A DNA stretch of 64,000 nt from positions 34,210 to 98,209 of the forward strand of contig NZ_BORW01000020.1 of NCBI RefSeq assembly GCF_018333375.1, in the 5' to 3' direction. Shown here in pieces: positions 51,369 to 60,530 of this stretch. Origin of the DNA: Paenibacillus cookii. GTDB lineage: Bacteria; Bacillota; Bacilli; Paenibacillales; Paenibacillaceae. The notes beneath the pieces are model-generated. The model was not told the origin of the DNA. It saw only the letters and a program-made list of their open reading frames with translations, and ran no database searches. How positions within the stretch are numbered: the stretch's first letter is position 1; every line of letters begins with the position of its first letter. The translations under genes and the position numbers were made by a program.

Positions 51369-52641
51369 AAACAAAGTCATCCGCAGCCAGCAGCTGCGGT
51401 TCATGGTCTATACGCTGATCGCCTTTACCCTTCTGTTCGGCATGTTCGGGGCGATCATTTTCGGCCGGATCCAATCGACGCTTTACGCCAAAACCGACTC
51501 GGACCTGACGGCATCCAAAAGATGGCTCGAGACCGGCGGAGCCGGCGCCGAACGCGGCAAAGAACCGGTTCGCGACAAATACGGCTTCCCCCCTGCCAAA
51601 GGCCGGGGATTGAACCCGCGGGTCATTCCGCTCCTGTGGAGCGACGGACACATCGCCAATGCCGAGCAGATCGGCTTCACTTACAATCATTACTTCAGCG
51701 AAATGAGCTTCGATCCCGCCACCATCGGCGTCATTTCCAACGTGACGGTGCAGGGCAAATACCATTTCCGGACCGTTTCCATTCCCTATCCCGCGGCAGA
51801 GGGGAGCTATGTGCAGCTGCTGGTCAACGTGGACCCCGAGCAAAACCTGATCGACAATTTCAAACGGATCATCATTTTATGTTCGGCCCTATTTATTTTG
51901 CTGTCGATCAGCGCGAGTTACATTTTGTCCCGGAAAATGATGAAACCGATCATCCGCTCCTGGGACAAACAGGTGGAGTTCGTGGAAAATGCCTCGCATG
52001 AGCTGCGGACGCCGCTGACGATCATCCAGAACAAGCTGGAGCTGCTGCAGACGATGCCGGAGAAGCGGATCATCGATACGTTCGAAAATATCGCCCTCTC
52101 CCTTTCGGAAACGCGGCGGCTGTCCCGCATGACGGCCGACCTGCTGACGCTGGCGAGAGCCGATTCGACCGAAACGCAGCTGGAAAAGCAGACGATCGAG
52201 CTGGACGAATTCGTGAACAACGTATGCGGCCCCTATAAGGAAATCGCCGAGCTGTCCGAAAAAAGCATGCAGCTTAGGCTGCAGAGCCGGACCCGGCTGA
52301 AGGCGGACCCCGAGCGGCTGCACCAGCTGCTCGTCATCCTGCTGGACAATGCCCTGAAATATACCGGCGAACATGACAGCATCGCCATCAGCACGTACGC
52401 CAAAGAAAACAAAGCGTTCATCGAAGTCAGCGACACCGGCATCGGCATCAGCGAGGAAGGGCTTTCCCGCATCTTTGACCGCTTTTACCGCGAAGACCGG
52501 GCGCGGTCGCGCGAGCAGGGCGGCTCCGGGCTCGGCTTGTCCATCGCCCAGTGGATCGTCCACAGCCATCATGGGACGATCCAGGCGCTGCATAACGAGC
52601 CGAAGGGCGTCATCTTCCGGATTCGGCTGCCGAAGCAGTAG
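51361..52641 (+). CDS. Two-component sensor histidine kinase
   Basis: The 426-aa membrane kinase has two membrane segments (residues about 13-33 and 162-185) with a roughly 130-residue extracellular sensor between, then the H-box SHELRTPLTIIQ with His213, an N-box in LLDNALKY, DTGIGI and GSGLGLSI. No HAMP domain is evident, so the dimerisation helix follows directly, as in CiaH-type kinases. It overlaps the response regulator by eight bases. The gene is followed by a terminator shared with convergent mprF. Confidence 0.94.
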   Translation: MNKNKVIRSQQLRFMVYTLIAFTLLFGMFGAIIFGRIQSTLYAKTDSDLTASKRWLETGGAGAERGKEPVRDKYGFPPAKGRGLNPRVIPLLWSDGHIANAEQIGFTYNHYFSEMSFDPATIGVISNVTVQGKYHFRTVSIPYPAAEGSYVQLLVNVDPEQNLIDNFKRIIILCSALFILLSISASYILSRKMMKPIIRSWDKQVEFVENASHELRTPLTIIQNKLELLQTMPEKRIIDTFENIALSLSETRRLSRMTADLLTLARADSTETQLEKQTIELDEFVNNVCGPYKEIAELSEKSMQLRLQSRTRLKADPERLHQLLVILLDNALKYTGEHDSIAISTYAKENKAFIEVSDTGIGISEEGLSRIFDRFYREDRARSREQGGSGLGLSIAQWIVHSHHGTIQALHNEPKGVIFRIRLPKQ

Positions 52642-52652
52642 GCTTTGATATA

Positions 52653-52691
52653 AAAAAACAGCTCGGTCCCTCTCACGGGCCGGGCTGATTG
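52653..52691. terminator. Bidirectional terminator between the kinase gene and mprF
   Basis: AGCTCGGTCCC and GGGCCGGGCT form the stem; seven T follow on the minus strand (mprF side), with a weaker TGATTGG on the plus strand. Confidence 0.75.
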
Positions 52692-52782
52692 GTTATGGTT
52701 TTCCTAAGGCACCATGTCATGACATGCGCGCCACAGGCACGATCCCTAAGAAGAGACGCCGAGGAACGTAACTACGTATCCT

Positions 52783-55425
52783 CTACCTTTTTCCGCCTTG
52801 CCGCACCCTTCTCGACACCAGCCTCACCAAATCTACCGTAAGCGCCGGCAGCGACACCCAGGCGGGATAAGCCAGGAAACGCGGCTCCCATTCAGGGGAA
52901 AATTTCTCTTTATATCTCCGCAAACCTTTGAATCCGTACCAATGGCCGCCGTATTGGAATACGAGAGCCGCAAGCTTTTCCTCGCGCAGCGCGCTTTTGC
53001 TCTCCCCGACGCTGGACAAGGGCGCATTGCCGAGGTTGAAAACCTTGTATCCCTGGGCCTTGCACCACTCCAACAGCCGGATAAACAGAACATCCATCGT
53101 GCCGTTCGGGGTGCCGCTGCGGTGGCGCATCAAGTCGATCGACATCGTCCGGCCCCCGTCGTATCCCGGGGCTAGCGACGCAAACGCCAAGATCATGCCC
53201 TGATCGTCCCTGAGAACCGCGATCGGGGCTTGTTCCAAGTAGGTTTTATCGAACCAGCCGAGCGAAAAGCCCTTCTCCCTCCGCCCCTTGATCCATTGAT
53301 CCGAGACCGTCCGAAGTTCTTCGAACAACGGATCGGCAAAAGGCGGGTGCACCACTTCGAAAACATACCCCTCGCGATCGAAACGGTTGCGGACGCTCCG
53401 CAGGTCGGCTGCCTTTTTGCCGCTGAGGGTGAAATTCTCCAAAGGAACGAGCGCTTCTTCCCCCAATTTAAAAAAACGGTAGCCGTGTTCATGGTAAACG
53501 GGCAGAAATTCGGGCGTCGCCTGGTAAAACACGACGGACATCGCGTATTCGTCGGCATACTGCTGGAATTCGGCAATGGCGTCCGGCACCAGCTTCATCG
53601 GTCCGATCGGGTCGCCCAGCACCACCAGCTTGTCCCTTGACTTGGCATAAGGAAGCAGCACCTGACCGTCCTGGGCCCAGAAAAAGCTTTTGTCTCCCGC
53701 AAACAGCATGTGGGTGAGCATATTGCCTTTGGTGTCCCTTAGGAAAAGCCGAAGCTTCTCAAGCTCCTCCGGACCCGCCCCGGTCGCGATATTCCGGTTC
53801 GGGCGCAGCAGCATCAGCATCGTCAGCAGCAGCCATGCGCCTGCCAGGCCAATGCATGCCGTCATGGCATACGGTTTCGGCCCGAACATCCAGTGGATGC
53901 GGTCGGCCGTCGGCAGATGCCTGAGCCAGCCATGGTGGACATGGCTTCCGATCCAGTAGTACGCAAAAGCGATGACCGCCGACAATGCATACCAGAGCAC
54001 GTAGCTTCGGTAGTCGACGACGGCGCCCTTGCGGTAAAACCTGGACCGGGACATCCAAAGCGCAAGGCCGATGATCAGCAGAAAAATCGCTTCCTCGAAA
54101 TCAAACGCCTTCGTAAACGTAGAAATCGCGCCGGCAAGCAGCAGAACCCCTGTCCAGACATATGCCCGGCGAATCCGCAGCGAAATGCCCCGGGAAAGAA
54201 TAATGAGCATGAACCCGATAACGACCGTCAGCAGATGGGAGATGCGCATGATGGGCATCGACAGCAATTCCTCCGTCAGTTTCAGGCGGTAGAGCAAGCC
54301 GGGCATCGCAGCCGAGAGCAGGAGCGCGAGGCCGCTCACAAACACCAGCTTCCCGAGCGCCCACGCGCCCAGATCGCTTAAGAACCGGAATTGCCCCGGC
54401 CAACGCCACAACCGCTGCCATATGTTCAAAGGGAACTCCGGGGTCGCGTTTTCCCCGGCCCGCTTGGCCGCGCTGCCCAGCTCAAAGGCCGACAGGATCA
54501 GGCCGATCAGCCACGGCACGATGTAATAAAACAGCCGGAACAGGACAAGCACCGCCATGGACCGGCCGGAAGGGAAACCCATCTGCTCCAGCCCGAGCAG
54601 CACCATCAAGTCGAACGCCCCGATGCCTCCCGGCGCCATGCTCAGAATGCCGGCGATCGCTGCGACCGAATACATGCCGATCACGTCCCGGAAGGATACG
54701 TCGTGCAGGACGCTGCCGGCGATCATCCAAAAGGTGATGCCCGCGCAGGCCCATTCCAAAAGCGAAGCGCTGAGCGATACGCCGACGGTCGTCCACGGCG
54801 TTCTCCCTTCCCCGCGGTTAAACCATTTCGCAAAAAGCGAAGACCGCTGCATCAGGACAAATAAAGGCAAATACAAAGCCATCCCCCAGACGGCAAAAAC
54901 AAGCCACCCATGCTCCTGCAGGAGCCCGTCCACGTTAAAAAGCCCAAAGATGATCCCCCAGGATAGGACCGACAGCCCCGTCACGACGACCGGGGAAAGG
55001 AACACGACGGCGGAAGCCATCAGTACCGGCGATATCCCGCTTCGTTTATATAAAATCGTCCGGAGCCCGGCCCCGGTCAATCCCGCAAATCCAATGATGT
55101 TGTTAAACGTGTTGGCAATCCACGCATACCGAAACGTGCTCCAGAATCCAACCTTTAACCGAAAATGGCGGCGGATCATAAAATCGTAAAGGCTCATCAC
55201 CGCAACGGAAAAAAGGGCAAACAGGAAAATTTCCGCAACGGACGAAGCCGGGAGCCGGCGCAACTCCCCAAATGTGCGTCCAATGGAAATCTGGGACAGC
55301 TCCCTTTTCCCTTCCCAGTAGACGAATCCGATCACCGCAAGCGGGATGAGCAGCCGAACGGCTTTGATCCTATATATGGATGCCAGGACGCGGAAAATTT
55401 TGTACCGCTCCAGCGTTTCCTTCAT
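52783..55425 (-). CDS. mprF: Phosphatidylglycerol lysyltransferase / flippase MprF
   Basis: The 880-aa protein has an N-terminal flippase domain of many membrane segments (residues about 25-540), including APGGIGAFDLMVLLGLEQMG, and a cytosolic C-terminal aminoacyl-phosphatidylglycerol synthase domain (DUF2156), with SVRNRFDREGYVFEVVHPPF and LMRHRSGTPNGTMDVLFIRL. It adds lysine (or other aminoacyl groups) to phosphatidylglycerol and flips it, reducing negative surface charge and conferring resistance to cationic peptides. ATG 55425 follows AAAGGG; the upstream 55443 codon is less supported. Convergent with the two-component operon. Confidence 0.95.
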   Translation of the reverse strand: MKETLERYKIFRVLASIYRIKAVRLLIPLAVIGFVYWEGKRELSQISIGRTFGELRRLPASSVAEIFLFALFSVAVMSLYDFMIRRHFRLKVGFWSTFRYAWIANTFNNIIGFAGLTGAGLRTILYKRSGISPVLMASAVVFLSPVVVTGLSVLSWGIIFGLFNVDGLLQEHGWLVFAVWGMALYLPLFVLMQRSSLFAKWFNRGEGRTPWTTVGVSLSASLLEWACAGITFWMIAGSVLHDVSFRDVIGMYSVAAIAGILSMAPGGIGAFDLMVLLGLEQMGFPSGRSMAVLVLFRLFYYIVPWLIGLILSAFELGSAAKRAGENATPEFPLNIWQRLWRWPGQFRFLSDLGAWALGKLVFVSGLALLLSAAMPGLLYRLKLTEELLSMPIMRISHLLTVVIGFMLIILSRGISLRIRRAYVWTGVLLLAGAISTFTKAFDFEEAIFLLIIGLALWMSRSRFYRKGAVVDYRSYVLWYALSAVIAFAYYWIGSHVHHGWLRHLPTADRIHWMFGPKPYAMTACIGLAGAWLLLTMLMLLRPNRNIATGAGPEELEKLRLFLRDTKGNMLTHMLFAGDKSFFWAQDGQVLLPYAKSRDKLVVLGDPIGPMKLVPDAIAEFQQYADEYAMSVVFYQATPEFLPVYHEHGYRFFKLGEEALVPLENFTLSGKKAADLRSVRNRFDREGYVFEVVHPPFADPLFEELRTVSDQWIKGRREKGFSLGWFDKTYLEQAPIAVLRDDQGMILAFASLAPGYDGGRTMSIDLMRHRSGTPNGTMDVLFIRLLEWCKAQGYKVFNLGNAPLSSVGESKSALREEKLAALVFQYGGHWYGFKGLRRYKEKFSPEWEPRFLAYPAWVSLPALTVDLVRLVSRRVRQGGKR

Positions 55426-55529
55426 CGTCAAGCACCCTTTCACTTGAAAAGATTGGAATCGAAGTCCTCTCCTATCCTAACAATAAAGCCATTCCGACAC
55501 AAACCCCTGTCCCATGCCCAAAAAGGATA

Positions 55530-55557
55530 TTTACATTTCCATAAAAATAGATATAAT
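55530..55557 (+). promoter_or_regulatory. ArsR promoter with operator; leaderless transcript likely
   Basis: TTTACA (55530-55535), 16 bases and TATAAT (55552-55557) form a promoter. The operator ATTTCCATAAAAATAGATAT (55535-55554) fills the spacer and -10. The predicted start (about 55564) coincides with the ATG at 55565, leaving no room for an RBS. Confidence 0.7.
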
Positions 55558-55564
55558 TAAACCC

Positions 55565-55876
55565 ATGGATATATTATTAACGATCAAAGCATTGTCAAAC
55601 GAAACCCGGTTTAACATTTTGGAATGGCTAAAGCATCCGGAGGAGCATTTTGGACCCCAGGAGCATATGCCTGCATCCTGCGATTTCAAGGGCGGCATTT
55701 GCGTCGGTTCCATTTCCGCGAAAACGGGGCTGGCCCAATCGGTCATTTCGGGTTATCTCGTCAAATTGCAGAAGGCAGGCTTGCTGGAATCCCGCCGGGC
55801 GGGACAGTGGACTTATTACAGACGCAATGAGGAGGGAATCAGCCGCTTTATCGAACAACTCAAGAAAGAGCTTTAG
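55565..55876 (+). CDS. ArsR-family regulator with two cysteines, paired with old yellow enzyme
   Basis: The 103-aa protein is an ArsR/SmtB winged helix: SNETRFNILEWLKHPEEHF, then SISAKTGLAQSVISGYLVKL (recognition helix region) and GQWTYYRRNEE as the wing. Cys39 and Cys46 lie in an inserted loop (ASCDFKGGICVG) just before the HTH, not at the classic metal site. They could form a disulfide or react with electrophiles. The gene and the old yellow enzyme gene share a near-identical operator (55535-55554 and 55938-55957), so it should repress both. An in-frame ATG at 55514 is possible but lacks an RBS. Confidence 0.85.
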   Translation: MDILLTIKALSNETRFNILEWLKHPEEHFGPQEHMPASCDFKGGICVGSISAKTGLAQSVISGYLVKLQKAGLLESRRAGQWTYYRRNEEGISRFIEQLKKEL

Positions 55877-55937
55877 GCTTAAGAGCTTTCGTTTTCATGG
55901 TCTGCCATAAGCATAAAGCTCCTTCTTTTGATCATAT

Positions 55938-55957
55938 ATATCTATTTTTATAGAAAT
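55938..55957. promoter_or_regulatory. ArsR operator in front of the old yellow enzyme gene
   Basis: ATATCTATTTTTATAGAAAT is the reverse complement of the ArsR promoter operator at 19 of 20 positions and contains CTAT-TTTT-ATAG. It covers the spacer between TTGATC (55928-55933) and a TAGAAA-like -10. Confidence 0.75.
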
Positions 55958-55995
55958 ACAGAAAAATAAAATCTAGATTTTGGGAGGATCCATAC

Positions 55996-57120
55996 ATGAG
56001 CAACTCGCAGCAAAACATCCGCTCAACCGCATCCTTATTTAAGCCTTATACGTTGGGCAGCCTGACGATTCCGACGCGGGTCGTGATGGCGCCGATGACC
56101 CGCAGCTTTTCGCCGAACGGCGTGCCCGGCCCGGATGTGGCGGCCTATTACCGCCGCCGCGCCGAAAACGGCGTCGGCCTCATCATTACCGAAGGCACGC
56201 TGATCGACCATCCGGCAGCCACCGACGATCCGAACGTGCCGAACTTCCATGGCGAAGCGGCCTTGAAAGGCTGGGCCGAGGTCGTCAGACAGGTCCATGA
56301 AGCCGGCGGCAAAATCATGCCGCAAATCTGGCACATCGGCATGACGCGCCCCGTTGGCGCCCAGCCGAATCCCGAGGCGCTGCCGATCGGTCCATCCGGA
56401 CTCGACCTGAACGGCAACCCCGTGACCGAGCCGATGACGGTGGCGGAAATCAAGCGCGTCATCCAGGCTTATGCCGATGCGGCAGCAAACGCAAAACGGA
56501 TCGGCTTTGACGGCGTGGAAATCCACGGCGCCCACGGGTACCTGATCGACCAATTCCTGTGGGAAAGAACCAATCGGCGTACCGACGAATACGGCGGCGA
56601 CATGATGAAGCGCGCCCGCTTTGCCATCGAAGTCGTGGCAGCCGTCCGCGCGGCGGTAGGACCGGACTTCCCGATCGCCCTTCGCCTCTCCCAATGGAAG
56701 ACGACCCATTACGACGCGAAGCTGGCGGATACGCCGGAAAAATTGGAGCAGCTGCTGACGGCATTGGCCGAAGCCGGCGTCGATATTTTCCACTGCTCCA
56801 CCCGCCGCTTCTGGGAACCGGAATTTGAAGGCTCCGACCTCAACTTCGCCGGATGGGCCAAAAAGCTGACCGGCAAAACGGTCATCACCGTCGGTTCCGT
56901 CGGTCTGGACGAAGCGTTCACGAGCCTATTTACCGAAGGCAAAGGCGCAGGCCAAAAGGACATCGACGAGCTGCTGAACCGCTTGGAAAAACAGGAATTC
57001 GACCTGGTGGCCGTCGGACGGGCGCTGCTGGCCGATCCCGAATGGGCTGCCAAAGTCCGCGAAGGCCGTTTCGGCGACCTGAAGCCGTTCACGCCGGAAG
57101 CCCTGAAAACCCTGGTGTAA
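55996..57120 (+). CDS. Alkene reductase, old yellow enzyme family (NemA-like)
   Basis: The 374-aa FMN enzyme has MAPMTRS (residues 31-37), GPSGLDLNG, the active-site HGAHGYLIDQFLWERTNRRT (His177 and His180) and GGDMMKRARF, typical of OYE/NemA proteins of about 360-375 aa. It reduces activated C=C bonds of unsaturated carbonyls, nitro compounds and nitrate esters, using NAD(P)H. GGGAGGATCC precedes the ATG. Downstream of ArsR with 119 bases between, it is likely induced by electrophiles or reactive aldehydes. Confidence 0.94.
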   Translation: MSNSQQNIRSTASLFKPYTLGSLTIPTRVVMAPMTRSFSPNGVPGPDVAAYYRRRAENGVGLIITEGTLIDHPAATDDPNVPNFHGEAALKGWAEVVRQVHEAGGKIMPQIWHIGMTRPVGAQPNPEALPIGPSGLDLNGNPVTEPMTVAEIKRVIQAYADAAANAKRIGFDGVEIHGAHGYLIDQFLWERTNRRTDEYGGDMMKRARFAIEVVAAVRAAVGPDFPIALRLSQWKTTHYDAKLADTPEKLEQLLTALAEAGVDIFHCSTRRFWEPEFEGSDLNFAGWAKKLTGKTVITVGSVGLDEAFTSLFTEGKGAGQKDIDELLNRLEKQEFDLVAVGRALLADPEWAAKVREGRFGDLKPFTPEALKTLV

Positions 57121-57173
57121 GGCAGCCCGCTCCCCCTCTGTGGCGATCGCCTTTACACCTTCCATATAGATTA

Positions 57174-57209
57174 AAGAACCGGAAAGAGCTTACGCTCCTT
57201 CCGGTTCTT
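57174..57209. terminator. Terminator between old yellow enzyme and MMPL genes
   Basis: AAGAACCGGAAAGAGC pairs with GCTCCTTCCGGTTCTT around TTAC; weak T tracts flank both sides, so it may serve both convergent genes. Confidence 0.75.
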
Positions 57210-57254
57210 CTGCTTTATGGCCATCAATTTTGCCGCGTTTCATGAAGCTTCTTG

Positions 57255-60200
57255 TTACATCGGCTTGCCATCGGCATCCGAGCCGCTGACATGGACCGCT
57301 TTCAGCTGGTGTCCGCGTTTCTGCTGGAGCCGCTCCGGCATCGTGATCAGCGCCGGAACGAGCATCGGCAGCAGAATAAAGCAGAGCACGACCAGCCCCA
57401 CGATGACCGCGGTAGCCAGCTCAATGAGCAGCACCAGGCCGGATGGAATAAGGGTCGCAAACGTTCCGCCCAAAATCACCATCGCCGAAATGATGACGCC
57501 GCCGACGCTTTTCGCCGCTTTGACGATCGCTTCGCCAGGGTTCATGTCGCCATGCTCCCGGTACCGTTCCATCAGGAAGATGCTGTAGTCAACCCCTACC
57601 GCCACGATGACGATAAAGGAGAAAAACGGCACGAACGAGGACACCCCGTCGGCTTTGATGATATACGTCGTCACCAGATTGGAGGCGCTCATCGCGACAT
57701 AATAGGAAGCGATCAGCGACAGCACGATAAATACCGACGGCCAGAAGGAACGGATAACGAACAACAATACGATAAACACGCTCACGATGACGATCACGGC
57801 CGTGCTGTTGAAGGAATTCAACTGTTCCTTGTTCATGTCGTACGTGGTTGAGCTTGGTCCTGCCGCCCCGTAACTTGCGTTGTCCAGGACGGTTCCTTTC
57901 AGGCTGCCGGCGACCGTGTCGTTGATCTTTTCGATCGTGGCCAGCGCCGCCGGGGAATACGGGTCATCGTCCAAAATGACGAGCAGCTTCGTGATTTTCC
58001 GGTCTTTGGACATAAAGCTGTCCTCGGCCTTTTTGAAGTCCTCGCTTTCCACCGCTTCACGCGGGATAAAGAACGTCTTCGAACCGCTGAGCTGCGTCAG
58101 GAAATCGCCGGTTTTGCCCAATCCCTCGGAAATGTCCCCGAGTCCGCTGCCGCTCTTGTCGATGCCTTCCTTCAACTGCTTCATGCCGCCGGTAAGACCG
58201 GAAAGCCCGTCGATCAGCTGTTTCTGGCCGCTTTGCACTTCTCCGAGCGCCAGATTCAGCTTTTTCATGTTCGCCTCGATCTCCCGGGAACCGCTGCTGC
58301 CCTGCTCCAGGCCTTTTTGCAGCTCCGCCGCGCCCTTTTGCAAAGCCGCAAGTCCGGCAGCCATCTGCTTCTGGGCGGCCTGGATTTGGCCGAGTCCTCC
58401 CGCCGCCTCGCCAAGGGAACCGTTCAGCTTCGCAAAGTTGGCCTCCAGCTGCTGCAATCCTCCATTCAATTGGGCCAAGGAGGAAGCAAGCGTCGCGCCG
58501 GTCGCTTTCAGTTTCGCGTAATCCGGATCTTCCGCCAGCTCGCCGTGTTTGGCGCCCAGTCCTTCAATCAAAGCGTTCATGCCCGCCAAACCTTGCTCGA
58601 TTTGCGGAATTTGTCCGCCGAGCTGCTTATAACCTGCCTCCAGCGCCGCGTAACCCTTCGAGATTTCCGACAGGCCCGCGCTGATTTTGCCCGTGTTTGC
58701 GCTGACGGCATCCAGGCCGCCTTTTAATCCGGCGATTCCTTTCTTCAGCTCGCCCGCGCCGCCGGCGCCTTTGCCGATGCCCGCGGCAACCTGGCCCAGG
58801 GCGTCCGTGATTTGGTCATAACCGTCTTTGACCTGCCCCGTGCCGTCTACCAGCTGGTTGGCGCTCGACGTATCCGGCGCAGCCAGTTTGCCCGCGATCT
58901 GATCCAGGCCGCTTTTGATTTGATCCACGCCTTTTTTGGAGGCCGAAATGCCGTCCGTGACCGTTTCCGACTGGCTGCTGATATAAAATTCGTCGATCGG
59001 CTTCGACTGCGGCTGCGTCACGCTGGCCACCGTTTTTACCCCGTCGATCGCTTTCAGCTTGTCGGTCAGCTTGTCGATGACGCCCAATGCTTCATTGTTG
59101 TCCATCGCCTTGTCGTCTTCGATGACGACGCTTGTCGGCAGCGCCTGCCCCCGGCTGAAATGCTCGGCTACAAGGCTGAAGCCTTTGGTGGACGGATAGC
59201 CGTCTCCCAGTTCCTTAAGCTGGTCGAAGGAAAGTTTTTGCGCGCTCGTCAGCAGCGCCGGAATCATCAAAATGACGATGATCACCGTCACGACCACCGG
59301 ATACTTGACCGAGACGGACGTAAGCTTCGCCCAAAATTTGCTTTCTTTATGCCCCGCATTCTTTTTCGAAGGCCAAAAGAGCTTCGGACCAAACACCTTC
59401 AGCATAAACGGCGTCAGCGTCAGGATTTGCAGCACGAGCACGATGGTGCCGATCGCAACCACATTGGCGGACTTGTAAATGCCGAAGCTTGAGAAGCTCA
59501 ATCCCGCAAAGGCGATAAAAACGGTGGCGATGCTGTAAATAATCGTTTTGCCTGCCGTTTTGTACGATGCGACGATCGCCTCGTCCACGGTCCGCCCATG
59601 CGACAACTCCTCTTTGAAACGGTTGAACAGCAAAATGTTGTAGTCCGTGCCGATCCCGAACAGGATAAGCACGAGCAGCATTTGCGTCACGCTGGTGACG
59701 GGGAAGTCCAGCTTGTCGATGATCTGCGCCGCGATCCCCATCGAAACCAAGTATGTGATGCCGACCGTCAGCAGGGACACGAACGGCGTGAGAATCGAAC
59801 GGAACATGACGATCAGCACGACCAGAATAAAGATGACGGTAAGCGCCGCGCTTTTTTCCACCCCTGCGGTCGTCGCTTTGATATAGTCGTTTTGGATAAA
59901 ATCCTCGCCGCTGAAGTAGTACTGCACGTTCACGTCCTTCAGCGCGTCCTTGAACTGCTTGTCGATCTCGTCGATGTTGCGCCCCATTTTATCCAGGCTG
60001 AAGCTCACCATCAGCGTCGTGTTGTCCCCGGAGACAAGGGACGACTTCGCATCCGGCGTCGTAAACGGATCGATCAATTGGCTGAAGCCGAGTTCGGATT
60101 GATGTTCGATCATGTTGCGGATCCCCGCCTCGATCTCCTTCATGTCCTGATCCGTCAGTTTGTTTTCCCTATGAAATACGATGATATCGCTGGTGCCGGT

Positions 60201-60380
60201 AGTGCCCGTCATTTTGTTGAGCAGCTTGCCCGCAACCTTCGACGGGCTGTCTTCCGTAAGCGGGTCCTGCCCCCGCTCATGCAAAATGGCGTTCACGTCC
60301 GGCTGAAACACGGTCAGCAGTACGGTAGCCACAAGCCAAAGCGCCAGAATCGCCCAGCGCCATTTGATGATTTGCCGCAT
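57255..60380 (-). CDS. MMPL/RND-family transporter with long coiled-coil external domain
   Basis: The 1041-aa protein has the MMPL plan: an N-terminal helix, six-helix block 1 (with GIGTDYNILLFNRFKEEL), a large extracellular loop and C-terminal block 2 (VAVGVDYSIFLMERYREHG). The central domain is unusually rich in Gly/Leu/Lys/Ala repeats (residues about 500-760: ELKKGIAGLKGGLDAV and similar), like the YhgE/Pip surface repeat. Related Bacillus proteins (YdgH, YdfJ) export lipids or siderophores. GGAGG lies 12 bases before ATG 60380. The TetR gene next upstream shares its operator (60414-60427). Confidence 0.9.
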   Translation of the reverse strand: MRQIIKWRWAILALWLVATVLLTVFQPDVNAILHERGQDPLTEDSPSKVAGKLLNKMTGTTGTSDIIVFHRENKLTDQDMKEIEAGIRNMIEHQSELGFSQLIDPFTTPDAKSSLVSGDNTTLMVSFSLDKMGRNIDEIDKQFKDALKDVNVQYYFSGEDFIQNDYIKATTAGVEKSAALTVIFILVVLIVMFRSILTPFVSLLTVGITYLVSMGIAAQIIDKLDFPVTSVTQMLLVLILFGIGTDYNILLFNRFKEELSHGRTVDEAIVASYKTAGKTIIYSIATVFIAFAGLSFSSFGIYKSANVVAIGTIVLVLQILTLTPFMLKVFGPKLFWPSKKNAGHKESKFWAKLTSVSVKYPVVVTVIIVILMIPALLTSAQKLSFDQLKELGDGYPSTKGFSLVAEHFSRGQALPTSVVIEDDKAMDNNEALGVIDKLTDKLKAIDGVKTVASVTQPQSKPIDEFYISSQSETVTDGISASKKGVDQIKSGLDQIAGKLAAPDTSSANQLVDGTGQVKDGYDQITDALGQVAAGIGKGAGGAGELKKGIAGLKGGLDAVSANTGKISAGLSEISKGYAALEAGYKQLGGQIPQIEQGLAGMNALIEGLGAKHGELAEDPDYAKLKATGATLASSLAQLNGGLQQLEANFAKLNGSLGEAAGGLGQIQAAQKQMAAGLAALQKGAAELQKGLEQGSSGSREIEANMKKLNLALGEVQSGQKQLIDGLSGLTGGMKQLKEGIDKSGSGLGDISEGLGKTGDFLTQLSGSKTFFIPREAVESEDFKKAEDSFMSKDRKITKLLVILDDDPYSPAALATIEKINDTVAGSLKGTVLDNASYGAAGPSSTTYDMNKEQLNSFNSTAVIVIVSVFIVLLFVIRSFWPSVFIVLSLIASYYVAMSASNLVTTYIIKADGVSSFVPFFSFIVIVAVGVDYSIFLMERYREHGDMNPGEAIVKAAKSVGGVIISAMVILGGTFATLIPSGLVLLIELATAVIVGLVVLCFILLPMLVPALITMPERLQQKRGHQLKAVHVSGSDADGKPM

Positions 60381-60413
60381 CCTTTTGTTTTTCCTCCTCG
60401 GCTGAATTGTTAG

Positions 60414-60427
60414 TAAACAGGTGTTCA
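60414..60427 (+). promoter_or_regulatory. TetR operator at the MMPL gene
   Basis: TAAACAGGTGTTCA is the MMPL-side copy of the TetR operator; with flanks, TAGTAAACAGGTGTT is identical to the TetR promoter site. Confidence 0.75.
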
Positions 60428-60503
60428 TTTTTGAAACAAAAAAATAGGGCTTCCTATGCATCTTACAAAAATAAGAAAAAAATTATTCATCCGCAAAGAA
60501 ATC

Positions 60504-60530
60504 CGGGCCCCGATTTAGTCGGGAAGCCCG
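60504..60530 (-). terminator. Terminator overlapping the TetR stop
   Basis: CGGGC and TCGGG arms pair with CCCGA and GCCCG around CTAAA; the stop codon lies in the loop and the T tract downstream is weak. Confidence 0.5.
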
